A stretch of DNA of 64,000 nucleotides, from assembly GCF_003711225.1 (NCBI RefSeq), contig NZ_CP031030.1:5642001-5706000 (forward strand), written 5' to 3'. This document shows, one piece after another, positions 36,161 to 44,376 of the stretch (the first letter of the stretch is position 1; the number at the start of each line of letters is the position of its first letter). The notes beneath the pieces were generated by a model. The model worked only from the letters and a program-made list of their open reading frames with translations, made no database searches and was not told the origin of the DNA. This DNA is from Runella sp. SP2 (GTDB lineage Bacteria; Bacteroidota; Bacteroidia; Cytophagales; Spirosomataceae). The position numbers were made by a program, and so were the translations under genes.

Positions 36161-36337
36161 TTATCTATCAACGCCCTGCTGCTTCTCGCTTTTGCTGGCC
36201 GATACCTTAAAAACCAAAGACAGTGGCCAAAATAATGCTACGTTGAACGCCCGAGCCCAGTTAGGCTTATTTTCACGACTTTCTCTCGCAACGTACCAAA
36301 GCAATACTATTCCTGAAATAATTAAGGCAGCTGTCAT
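36161..36337 (-). CDS. Small single-pass membrane protein, 58 aa
   Basis: An ATG at 36335-36337 opens 58 codons to a TAA at 36161. The product starts MTAALIISGIVLLWYVARES and contains NKPNWARAFNVALFWPLSLV, then a basic tail. One or two short hydrophobic stretches suggest an inner-membrane peptide. A TACATTTG -7 box at 36361-36368 and an A-rich leader support expression. No family is recognised. Similar 50-60 residue membrane proteins are common and often unannotated. Confidence 0.6.
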   Translation of the reverse strand: MTAALIISGIVLLWYVARESRENKPNWARAFNVALFWPLSLVFKVSASKSEKQQGVDR

Positions 36338-36360
36338 TTTAGTTGTGGATTTTGTTTAAT

Positions 36361-36368
36361 CAAATGTA
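36361..36368 (-). promoter_or_regulatory. Candidate -7 box for the 58-aa membrane protein
   Basis: TACATTTG on the minus strand fits TAnnTTTG and is 23 bp from the start codon. No -33 box was found. Confidence 0.4.
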
Positions 36369-36452
36369 GTTCTTTAGTATCAACCCCTTGTCCAGAATAT
36401 TACTATCGGCAAATATTTGATTATGAGTGGATTGGCTTTAACCTCGTTGAGG

Positions 36453-38930
36453 CTAACGATTTTTTCGCTTCAGTTGCAAATAATCCAAGAAGTAAATCAC
36501 TTTTACCGAAATATTGTTGTTTTGGTCGGCTTGAAGGGTGTTTTGGAGGTTATCAAAATACCGTTCGTCCACGAGGCTAGAGCTATGGAAAGTAGCATTT
36601 TTCCAAACAGCATTGAAGAAACTACCTGGCGCAAACTGCCACGTATAGACCATGTCCACGTTGAAGAAATTGACGTTTCGGTTGAGTGGGTCACTCAATT
36701 TGGCGCGCGGCTCCAACGAACCGTCTTTCTGCAAGGTAAAAAACTCCTTATTGTTGACGACACTCGAATAATGCCGCGCTCTGAAGGTCAACCACATTTT
36801 GTTGGTAAAGCTGTATTTGAGGTTCACGACGTTGTTGATGGTGTTGACTTTACGCAGCGCCATCACGATGCTGTTATCGTCCAAAATCGTGGTAAAACCA
36901 ATACTGCGCGGCCGAGGTTCTAACCCAAGCAGGTGACTTACCGATAATTTACTGTTGAATCGGTAAGTTTGGTTGATGTATAAATCCAAGCCGTTTAGCT
37001 GGTAGAAATTGACGAAAGCGCGCTCAAATGCCTCCACCGAATAAGAGTATTTTTTGGCAGGGTTGCTTTCTATCCAGCCGCCGACCGTCACGCTATTGCC
37101 ACGGGCATACATGTAGCCCGTTTTGCGTGGTTCGTAGAAATCGTTCTCTTTCGGGCGGAAATTAAGCATCAATCCAAACCAAATCAGTTTTTTGGTCTGG
37201 GCATTAAAATTAAACTGCACCCGCGATTGCTGGTACTTCGATTTGATGTCACCAATAGGCGAATACAACGAACTTATGTTGGCATTGAGATTCAAAAAGA
37301 TTCGGTTATACCACCCTTTGGGTTCGGTGTAGCGGTAACCTACGTACATGCGGTGATTGATGAAGTTGTTGTTGGTAAAGTACCCTAAATCATTGCTTGT
37401 AAACTTGGTATCTGTCAATTCTTGGGCTGCGTTGAACGTAAAACGACCACTTGTTTTGGCAAACGAAATGGTGTGACTATAGCCTGTGCTGTTGTCGGCC
37501 GTGTTTTTAAAATTTAAACGACTAACGGCCGCGCTTCCCGCCAAGTTGTAGGTATTGGTTTTGTCAAAAAAGCTAAACAAACCCGCGCTTACATTGGCGT
37601 TGTAGTTGTTGTTTCCTCGAATAACGCTCGTGTTGACAAAACTCACGCTGGAGTTGTGTTTGAAGGTTTGGTCTAACACCGCAATGTTGTAATTGGTGGT
37701 TGGGTCGGTTTCAAAGCGTCGGGTTTGGCCCGTTTCAGTGTTTTCAATCACGGCGTATTGGGGGCGAGTAATGGCGTTCAGAACCCCGATTCCCAGCCCA
37801 TTTTTGGTACGTCCCGAAATTTTGGTAGCATTGAGAAGCTTCGACTCCGTGGGGTTTTTCGTCACTCTTTCTCCAACTTCTAAATCATCATAAGCACGTC
37901 CCAAATGAATCGGTGTTCCGCCAATTCGGCGCGAATAAAACAAGTTCCCTTTGTTGAACAACTCCGTCCCTTCGGTAAAAAAGGTACGGTTTTCGTTGAA
38001 TTTTACCTCAAACGGACTCAAGTTCAACACTTGATTGTCGCTTTGTACTTGCCCAAAATCAGGAATAAGCGTGGCATCAAGCGTAAATGCTTGGCTCAGT
38101 CCTACTTTTACGTCCATCCCGCCAGACATTTGGTGCGTCCAATCCTTTTGGGCAGGTTGGGTGGTTGGAAAATGGTTGGCATAGACCGAGAAATAAGGCG
38201 AAAATTGCAAACGCAACGGCGGTTTAATATCCTTAATTCCCGTCCATAGCCCTTCTTGGGTCAAAAAGCCGTTGACATTGGGGTCAATGGCATTCCAAGT
38301 ATATTGTTGTTCGGTTTTTCGACGGCGGCGGGTGATGTTTAGCCCCCAATCTTGTACGTTGGATTTGCTAAAACGAATGGCCGAGTATGGTAAAAACACC
38401 TCAAACGACCAGCCTTTGTCGTGCATCACCACGGCGCTTTGCCATACGGCATTCCAGCTAAAATCTTCTCCACCGTTATCGCTGTTGGTGTTAGACGTCA
38501 TTTTGGCGTCCCATTGCTCGCCCAGCGGCGTTACAAAATACTCAAAGCCATTAAGTTTGTCGTTGTAAGTATCGAAGATAATACCGATGTAATCGTTCAT
38601 CCCAAATCCGTCCCGACCTTTGAGTTCTTTTGAAATACTGTCGAGGCTACGTTCGTAACAGGTTCCACCAAAATAAATCCCTTCGTCGTTGTACATCAAG
38701 AAGGTTTCGGTGTGGTTGCCTTGCTCTTCTTTGCGTCCAATCACGGGGCGAAATTCGGTGTAATCGTCCGCTTTGGCGGCTTCCTTCCACGCAGGGTCGT
38801 TTAGTTTTCCATCAATCAATACGGGCAGGGTAGTGCGTTGGGCGGGAAGTTTTTTGGAAATTACTTGCCCCATAAGGAGAGAGGTTTGCACCAACGCAAA
38901 CCCCCAAAAAAGAATAAATGTCTTTTTCAT
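36453..38930 (-). CDS. DUF5916 outer-membrane protein with N-terminal carbohydrate-binding-family-9-like domain, 825 aa
   Basis: The signal peptide is MKKTFILFWGFALVQTSLLMGQ. The CBM9-like domain (about 35-225) shows LPVLIDGKLNDPAWKEAAKA, FRPVIGRKEEQGNHTETFLM and DYIGIIFDTYNDKLNGFEYF. The remainder (about 240-825) is the DUF5916 barrel, with repeated Asn- and aromatic-rich strands and PHE-type girdles. The closing QLKRKNR is more basic than usual for a barrel C-terminus. The family is outer-membrane located, and a transport or surface-anchoring role is assumed but unproven. A TAGTTTTG box at 38973-38980 may be its promoter. It reads alone, with 252 bp to the permease gene upstream. Confidence 0.85.
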   Translation of the reverse strand: MKKTFILFWGFALVQTSLLMGQVISKKLPAQRTTLPVLIDGKLNDPAWKEAAKADDYTEFRPVIGRKEEQGNHTETFLMYNDEGIYFGGTCYERSLDSISKELKGRDGFGMNDYIGIIFDTYNDKLNGFEYFVTPLGEQWDAKMTSNTNSDNGGEDFSWNAVWQSAVVMHDKGWSFEVFLPYSAIRFSKSNVQDWGLNITRRRRKTEQQYTWNAIDPNVNGFLTQEGLWTGIKDIKPPLRLQFSPYFSVYANHFPTTQPAQKDWTHQMSGGMDVKVGLSQAFTLDATLIPDFGQVQSDNQVLNLSPFEVKFNENRTFFTEGTELFNKGNLFYSRRIGGTPIHLGRAYDDLEVGERVTKNPTESKLLNATKISGRTKNGLGIGVLNAITRPQYAVIENTETGQTRRFETDPTTNYNIAVLDQTFKHNSSVSFVNTSVIRGNNNYNANVSAGLFSFFDKTNTYNLAGSAAVSRLNFKNTADNSTGYSHTISFAKTSGRFTFNAAQELTDTKFTSNDLGYFTNNNFINHRMYVGYRYTEPKGWYNRIFLNLNANISSLYSPIGDIKSKYQQSRVQFNFNAQTKKLIWFGLMLNFRPKENDFYEPRKTGYMYARGNSVTVGGWIESNPAKKYSYSVEAFERAFVNFYQLNGLDLYINQTYRFNSKLSVSHLLGLEPRPRSIGFTTILDDNSIVMALRKVNTINNVVNLKYSFTNKMWLTFRARHYSSVVNNKEFFTLQKDGSLEPRAKLSDPLNRNVNFFNVDMVYTWQFAPGSFFNAVWKNATFHSSSLVDERYFDNLQNTLQADQNNNISVKVIYFLDYLQLKRKNR

Positions 38931-38972
38931 CGACTGTTTAGGTAATGAGAATGGCTGTAAAAATTAACTACA

Positions 38973-38980
38973 CAAAACTA
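38973..38980 (-). promoter_or_regulatory. Candidate -7 box for the DUF5916 gene
   Basis: TAGTTTTG on the minus strand, 42 bp before the ATG. It matches TAnnTTTG, but no -33 box is clear. Confidence 0.35.
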
Positions 38981-39118
38981 CTTCAAACTCTTTTGGCGGG
39001 GCTGTTAAAGAAACTTAAAAAATGGCTGTTGGAATAAAGATGTATTTCAAAGAGCATTCGTTGCATAAAGCTTCATTTATTTTGAACTACAGAAATTTGA
39101 CGTGAATACTCTTTATTC

Positions 39119-39156
39119 AAAAAAAAGTTACCGAAGATTTTTCTTTCTTCGGTAAC
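39119..39156 (-). terminator. Intrinsic terminator of the 39184 permease
   Basis: GTTACCGAAGA pairs with TCTTCGGTAAC (11 bp, loop of 8). On the minus strand it is followed directly by eight T (complement of 39119-39126). It lies 27 bp after the permease stop codon. Confidence 0.85.
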
Positions 39157-39183
39157 AAGTGGATATAGCAACAGGTGTATTCT

Positions 39184-41613
39184 TTATTCTGACTTCAAGC
39201 TTTTGACAGGATTGGTCAGAGCGGCTCGAACCGATTGATAACTTACCGATACAAACGTAATGAGGAGCGCAATGATGCCCGTGGCAATAAAATACCACCA
39301 TTCGATGGTCGTTCGATACACAAAATCATTGAGCCACTGCTTCATCAAATAGTACGCGACAGGAAAGGCAATAAACATCGAAACGACCACTAATTTGATA
39401 AAGTCCTTGGAAATCATCAGGGTAATGTGGCTTACGGTAGCTCCCAACACTTTACGAATACCGATTTCTTTGACGCGTTGTTCGGCCACAAATGTCACCA
39501 ATCCAAACACGCCTAAGCAAGCAATAAAGATGGAAAGCATCGAAGCAATGCGGTACAATAAGCCCAATTGTTGCTCAGTCTTATAATATTTATCCAATTT
39601 ATCTTCCAAGAAGCTACCATTTACAACTACTTCTGGGAAAACTTCACCATATATTTTTTCGATTTTGGCGACCGTTTCGGTAAGGTTGGCGGAGGTTATT
39701 TTCACTCCACTTCTCCAATGGTATTTTTCTAGTTTGGCAATCATCACGGGGCGAATGGCATCGCGGGCCGACCCAACCTGAAAGTCTTTGACCACCGCTA
39801 CAATCGGCGCGGGATCCCACCCACCTACTCTGATCATTTTGCCAATGGCCATTTCAGGATTTTTGACGTTCAATTTTTTCAAAATAGTCTCATTCACAAT
39901 GATTTTACGCAATGTATCGCTCACTAAATACGGGCTACCTGCAATGATTTTTAAGCCGTAGGTAGCGGCGTAGTCACCATCGGCAAGCTTCAAATCAGAG
40001 TTAAACGGAGCATCTTTGGGCGAATTATCGTACGAAAAGTTTACCTGCCAATTGTTTTGCGACGAAGGCTCGTCGCTCGAAAACGACACCGCTTCTACTT
40101 CCGAAAGTTGTTTGAGACGGTTGCGAAAGAGGTCATAACGGTTTCGGTACTCCACGTCCATCGCCAAGGTATATACGCCCGTTTTTTTGAAGCCTAAATC
40201 CATTTTACTGATAAACTCCATTTGCTGAAAGTTGACAATGGTGCCAAAAATCATCACCAAGGCAATTGTAAACTGAAAGACAATCAGCCCCTGACGCAAA
40301 GAAACTCGCCCTGTCCAATTGGTTTTGGCTTTCTGACGAAACGCATCCAACGGTGAAAAGGATGAAAGAATGGAAGCGGGATAAATGCCTGACAAAATAT
40401 TAATCACAAAAAACAACACTCCTACAAACACCCAAAGCATGGGTTCTGAAAAAGGTTGGGCTTCGCTCGGAAAGTCAAATAACTGAGTAAGCAAAGGCAG
40501 CGCCATCGAGGCCAAAGTGAGCCCCAAACCAATCGCAATACCGACCACCACCACAGTTTCAATCATAAACTGGCTCACCAACTGACGATTGGCACTTCCA
40601 AGGGTTTTGCGAACACCCACTTCTTTGGCGCGCTTGCTGGCAATGGCCGTAGAAATGTTGATAAAATTGATGCAAGCCATTAAAATAATCAGTACTCCGA
40701 CGAGTGCTACCCCGATAAGCTTGTTTTTGGAAACAACGCGGTCGCTGTAGTTGCCATAACGGTCGTCGTAGTGAACAGTAGAAAGCGCTACGGCTGAATG
40801 TTCTTTTTTATCGTTGGTATCCTCAGTGTAGTGTTTTAAACCAAAGGTTTTGAGCAACTTATTGACATTGTCAGCCGAAAAGCCTTTGGGCAGCAACACG
40901 TAAATATTGTCCATGCTACTGGTAGAACCCCAATCACTAAACGTACCAAAGCCAAAAGTGGCAGGGTTTTTTCGTTTTGTTTCGTACGAGAAAAGGATAT
41001 TTACGGGAAAATCGGTATTGAGAGGTGCGTCCTTCAGGATACCTGCCACGCGCATCGTTATTACGTTGTTGACTTTGACGTATTTCCCTACAGCATCCGT
41101 GTAATTTCCAAAGTACTTACTGGCGTATTTTTTGGTCAACACCACTACGTTGGGCTCTTTCAGCACCTGAGGTGTTCCGATAAGCCACTGATAATCAAAC
41201 ACGTCAAAAAACTCGGGGCCTGCACAAATTCCCTGTTTTTCTTCATTATATTTCACGGAAGTATTGGTGCTTTTGGCGTCGTTGCCAAGCACCGTAATCT
41301 GCGGGTCAATCGTTCCGCACAAAGGCACTACCTTTTCAAACTGCGGGATGTCTTGCGGCAAGGCATCCACCATCGCTAACGGAGCTCCAGAGGTATGCTC
41401 TACATTGCCATCGGCGTAGGTATTCTTCCGAACAATGCGGTAAATACGGTCACTTTTTTCGTGAAATGTATCATAGCTCAACTCAAAATGAATTAAGGAA
41501 AAAAGGAGCACAACTGCCGCCACACCAATCGCCAGTCCTGCCACATTAATGACCGAATAGACACGATTTTTTGAGAGGTTTCTCCACGCGATTTTGAAGT
41601 AGTTCTTTAGCAT
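39184..41613 (-). CDS. Duplicated FtsX/MacB-type permease, single-gene unit, 809 aa
   Basis: TM1 lies in VYSVINVAGLAIGVAAVVLL. The first coupling motif is AKEVGVRKTLGSA near 328 and the second VKEIGIRKVLGATVSHI near 713, after CLGVFGLVTFVAEQR. The tail is NPVKSLKSE. The gene has its own promoter (D) and its own strong terminator (39119-39156), so it is the clearest monocistronic permease in the window. It has no prefix domain, unlike the adjacent PadR cluster, and so uses the same regulator as the plain permeases at the left end. Confidence 0.92.
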   Translation of the reverse strand: MLKNYFKIAWRNLSKNRVYSVINVAGLAIGVAAVVLLFSLIHFELSYDTFHEKSDRIYRIVRKNTYADGNVEHTSGAPLAMVDALPQDIPQFEKVVPLCGTIDPQITVLGNDAKSTNTSVKYNEEKQGICAGPEFFDVFDYQWLIGTPQVLKEPNVVVLTKKYASKYFGNYTDAVGKYVKVNNVITMRVAGILKDAPLNTDFPVNILFSYETKRKNPATFGFGTFSDWGSTSSMDNIYVLLPKGFSADNVNKLLKTFGLKHYTEDTNDKKEHSAVALSTVHYDDRYGNYSDRVVSKNKLIGVALVGVLIILMACINFINISTAIASKRAKEVGVRKTLGSANRQLVSQFMIETVVVVGIAIGLGLTLASMALPLLTQLFDFPSEAQPFSEPMLWVFVGVLFFVINILSGIYPASILSSFSPLDAFRQKAKTNWTGRVSLRQGLIVFQFTIALVMIFGTIVNFQQMEFISKMDLGFKKTGVYTLAMDVEYRNRYDLFRNRLKQLSEVEAVSFSSDEPSSQNNWQVNFSYDNSPKDAPFNSDLKLADGDYAATYGLKIIAGSPYLVSDTLRKIIVNETILKKLNVKNPEMAIGKMIRVGGWDPAPIVAVVKDFQVGSARDAIRPVMIAKLEKYHWRSGVKITSANLTETVAKIEKIYGEVFPEVVVNGSFLEDKLDKYYKTEQQLGLLYRIASMLSIFIACLGVFGLVTFVAEQRVKEIGIRKVLGATVSHITLMISKDFIKLVVVSMFIAFPVAYYLMKQWLNDFVYRTTIEWWYFIATGIIALLITFVSVSYQSVRAALTNPVKSLKSE

Positions 41614-41658
41614 AGGTTCAAGTCTCAGTTTTTACAGAATACTTTTTCAAAAAAACCG

Positions 41659-41673
41659 TCAAATAGCTTGCCA
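41659..41673 (-). promoter_or_regulatory. Sigma-54-type -24/-12 promoter D
   Basis: TGGCAAGCTATTTGA on the minus strand closely matches promoter F (TGGCAAACTATTTGC), with -12 GC changed to GA. An overlapping alternative, TGGTACTTGGCAAGC at 41667-41681, has GG-N10-GC. The spacer to palindrome D is 65 bp for the first reading. Confidence 0.5.
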
Positions 41674-41738
41674 AGTACCAAACACTGAGACAACACACTG
41701 ATTATCAATAGCATAAAAAAGCAAAAACTAGCCTTAAA

Positions 41739-41774
41739 TGTCCGTTTTCGTACACGATTGTACGCCAAAGGACA
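41739..41774 (-). promoter_or_regulatory. Tandem-palindrome activator site D
   Basis: The upstream half (41759-41774) is TGTCC-TTTGGC-GTACA and the proximal half (41739-41754) is TGTAC-GAAAAC-GGACA, offset 20 bp. The two halves are also complementary to each other at 13 of 16 positions around ATCG. It starts 11 bp after the stop of the PadR cluster's last permease. The following TTTAAGG is a poor T-run. Confidence 0.62.
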
Positions 41775-41784
41775 TACGGATTGT

Positions 41785-44376
41785 TTATTCCGATTTCAAT
41801 GTTTTGGCAGGATTGGTTTGTACCGCCCGCCAGGAAAAATAACCCACGATAGCCAACGAAACACCCAGAACCAGTAAAAGAAGAGCCACCATCGTGAAAT
41901 AGCTAACGCCGTTGTGGAATACAAGGTAACTATTCATGTACAGCCCTACTGCCACTCCCAGCGGAACTGCAACGACAGCCGCAATGCTAAGCAGTTTAAT
42001 AAAATCGGCGGCCATCAGTCTCATCACTTCTTCCGCAGTGGCTCCAATTACTTTGCGGATGCCAATTTCTTTGGTTCGCTTCTCTAAACTGTACGTCAGA
42101 ATGCCAATAAGGCCCAAAATAGCTACCACAAAAATGACAATGCTTTGCATACCCGCAAACTGCATGTCTTCGTAGGGATAATAACGCTCATACATGTCGG
42201 TATCAAGCCACGACGCATTCATTTCGACGTACGGATGGTGTTTTTCCCAAAGCGAGGCCAAGGTAGCTTCTAAAGATGCTCGGTCGGTGGCGGGCGACGT
42301 CTTCACGCACATCACCCTAAATGCCGCAGGCTGGTACTGAAACACGACGGGTTCGATTTTGTGTTCATAATCGTAGTGGCAAAAATTGGCTACCACCCCA
42401 ACAATCGTCGCCGAAACGGTATCGTTCAAAACGATGAGTTTCCCAATCGCCTCTTGGTCAGCACCTAAGCGCAAATGCTCTACCGTTTTTTGATTCACTA
42501 CCACTAAGGGCAAAGCCGTTTCAGACTTACTTTCGGGCAGGTTTTTACCCGCTACTATTTTTAGCCCCATGTTGTCGATAAACTGGTGGTCAGCCGCGTA
42601 AAAAAACGCGGGTTTGGGTGCTTCATTTTTGGTGTTTTTTATCCCAATATAAGGAGGAGTATTGCCAAAGCTCAGTGATGTGTAGCCGATTTTTTCAACT
42701 TCTTTGACAGTGCTTACCTCCGCCGCAAAGCGTTCGCTAGGCGTTCCTGTCAGGTGAATGTTCAATCTATTTTCGCGTTGGTAATTTTCGTTGTCATTGG
42801 CCATGTACGCTATTTGGTGGTACGCGTGCCCAATGAAAAAAATATACACCAGTGCAATCGTAAACTGAACAATTATCAGCGATTTACGAAAACCTATTTT
42901 ACCAAAACTCGCGGGCGAGACACTCCCTTTGAGTACTTTGATGGGCTGATAAGAAGACAATACCAAACTCGGAGAAGCCCCCGCAATGATTCCCAAAATG
43001 AAGTTAAAGCCCAAAAACAGCAGGATAAGATATTCCCAATGGTCAATCTCCCACGTAAGCCAAGAAACGTGAATAAACGTTTTTATCATCCACAGAAACA
43101 ACAACCCCATGCCGAGGGCGAGGTACGAAATCAGCACCGATTCGGTCAAAAACTGAAAAATGATTTGCGATTTGGTAGCCCCCGCTACTTTTCTTACGCC
43201 TACTTCGCGGCTTCGGTTCATCGAACGAGCCAGCGTGAGGTTGATGTAGTTTAAGGCTGCGAGAACAAGAATAATCAACTGAAACCCAAAATTGATGTAA
43301 ATGCTTCGGACGTCTTGAACGTAGGGGTCATTTTTCAATTCTTTTTCCGAAGGTGAAATCTCACCCAAGGCTTGTGCCTGAAAAGCCAAACCCTTTCCTG
43401 CCGCTGTGCCCAGCAATTTGTTGACTTCGCTCGAAGTTGCGCCCAATTGTTTGTTAAATGACGCGATGCTTCGCCCTTTCGATAGCTTGACAAAAGTATG
43501 GGCCTTTAATTCCGACCATTCTTTTGTTTTTTCACCACCGCTCAGGTATCCCGCTAAAGGCACCAGCACATCGGTTCTAAACTGCGTTTTTTGCTGGTTA
43601 AAAGGCTTCAAAACGCCCACTACTTTAAAACCACCGTAAGTTGGATGTTCCAAAATTCGTCCGATTGGATTTACTTCTTTAAAAAACCATTCGGCGGTCT
43701 CGTGGGTAAGCACCACGGTATTGGCTTCTACGGGATAGCTGCCTTTTTCCAAAGGAAAATGAAAGACTTGAAAAAAGGCCGCATCGGTGTAAATCGCCCG
43801 TACGTTTTTGGTTTTGATTCCGCTACTCAACACCCATTTAGAATCACGAACAAGCGTCGTGGATTGTTCGATACCCGCCCATTTTTCCTTGATGTATTTC
43901 CCCAACGCTACGGGACTCGACGCCCAGTGCGTCATTTCTCCATCTTCTTGCTTTTCATCGGTGATGATTCGGACGATGCGGTCGCTTTCTTGGTGAAAAT
44001 TATCGTATTCGTAATAAGAAACGATTTGAATCAACGCCATTAGTGCCGACGGCAACGCAAGACTCAGACCAAGCAGGTTGATAAAAGAAAACAATTTGTA
44101 TTTCAGCGCATTACGAAAAGCGATTTTGAAATAATTACGTATCATCGTTGGACTGTATAAATAGGTTGTGGGATACTGAGACCGTTTGTCTTTGGCAAAT
44201 GGCCGTAAAAGTTTGATGGCATTCAAGGTATATTTCCAATTGGCTTTGCGCTGGCCAACGGTAGCTACCCAATGGCTGTATAATTCCAATAAATCACCTT
44301 CTACCTCCTCAGAAGTGTTGGGGTCGGCCCACCATCTCAGCAGTGTTCTGGCCCAGCGTGGTGGTGTGTGCGCCAT
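41785..44376 (-). CDS. Prefix-domain duplicated FtsX/MacB permease, last gene of PadR cluster 1, 863 aa
   Basis: Residues 1-60 form a soluble prefix domain (PPRWARTLLRWWADPNTSEE, VEGDLLELYSHWVATVGQRK, then WKYTLNAIKLLRPF). A linker reaches Met78, which corresponds to residue 1 of unprefixed permeases (MIRNYFKIAFRN). The core is of the 10546 subtype: prolines in TM1 (LSLALPSALMALIQ), VSWLTWEIDH, FCHYDYEHKIEP and YERYYPYEDMQFAG. The coupling motifs are SREVGVRKVAGAT and TKEIGIRKVIGAT. The tail NPAKTLKSE is the only strong variant of NPVKSLKSE. The gene abuts 44377 exactly, with the stop of one touching the start of the next. Its DNA-level prefix is nearly identical to the other two cluster members. 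Confidence 0.9.
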   Translation of the reverse strand: MAHTPPRWARTLLRWWADPNTSEEVEGDLLELYSHWVATVGQRKANWKYTLNAIKLLRPFAKDKRSQYPTTYLYSPTMIRNYFKIAFRNALKYKLFSFINLLGLSLALPSALMALIQIVSYYEYDNFHQESDRIVRIITDEKQEDGEMTHWASSPVALGKYIKEKWAGIEQSTTLVRDSKWVLSSGIKTKNVRAIYTDAAFFQVFHFPLEKGSYPVEANTVVLTHETAEWFFKEVNPIGRILEHPTYGGFKVVGVLKPFNQQKTQFRTDVLVPLAGYLSGGEKTKEWSELKAHTFVKLSKGRSIASFNKQLGATSSEVNKLLGTAAGKGLAFQAQALGEISPSEKELKNDPYVQDVRSIYINFGFQLIILVLAALNYINLTLARSMNRSREVGVRKVAGATKSQIIFQFLTESVLISYLALGMGLLFLWMIKTFIHVSWLTWEIDHWEYLILLFLGFNFILGIIAGASPSLVLSSYQPIKVLKGSVSPASFGKIGFRKSLIIVQFTIALVYIFFIGHAYHQIAYMANDNENYQRENRLNIHLTGTPSERFAAEVSTVKEVEKIGYTSLSFGNTPPYIGIKNTKNEAPKPAFFYAADHQFIDNMGLKIVAGKNLPESKSETALPLVVVNQKTVEHLRLGADQEAIGKLIVLNDTVSATIVGVVANFCHYDYEHKIEPVVFQYQPAAFRVMCVKTSPATDRASLEATLASLWEKHHPYVEMNASWLDTDMYERYYPYEDMQFAGMQSIVIFVVAILGLIGILTYSLEKRTKEIGIRKVIGATAEEVMRLMAADFIKLLSIAAVVAVPLGVAVGLYMNSYLVFHNGVSYFTMVALLLLVLGVSLAIVGYFSWRAVQTNPAKTLKSE
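44121..44376 (-). repeat. Near-identical 5' gene block, cluster 1 (copies 44121-44376, 46740-46995, 49352-49608)
   Basis: About 256 bp covering the start codon, prefix domain, linker and first TM approach are almost the same base for base in three consecutive genes. For example, all three share GTATCATCGTTGGACTGTAT and CCCACCATCTCAGCAGTGTT. The downstream cores are far more divergent. Copies 1 and 2 differ at only a few positions; copy 3 shows more changes. Confidence 0.85.

Noticed and set aside
36417..36923. 168-codon plus-strand frame
   Set aside because: It overlaps the 3' end of the DUF5916 gene in antisense, with no matching motif or promoter.
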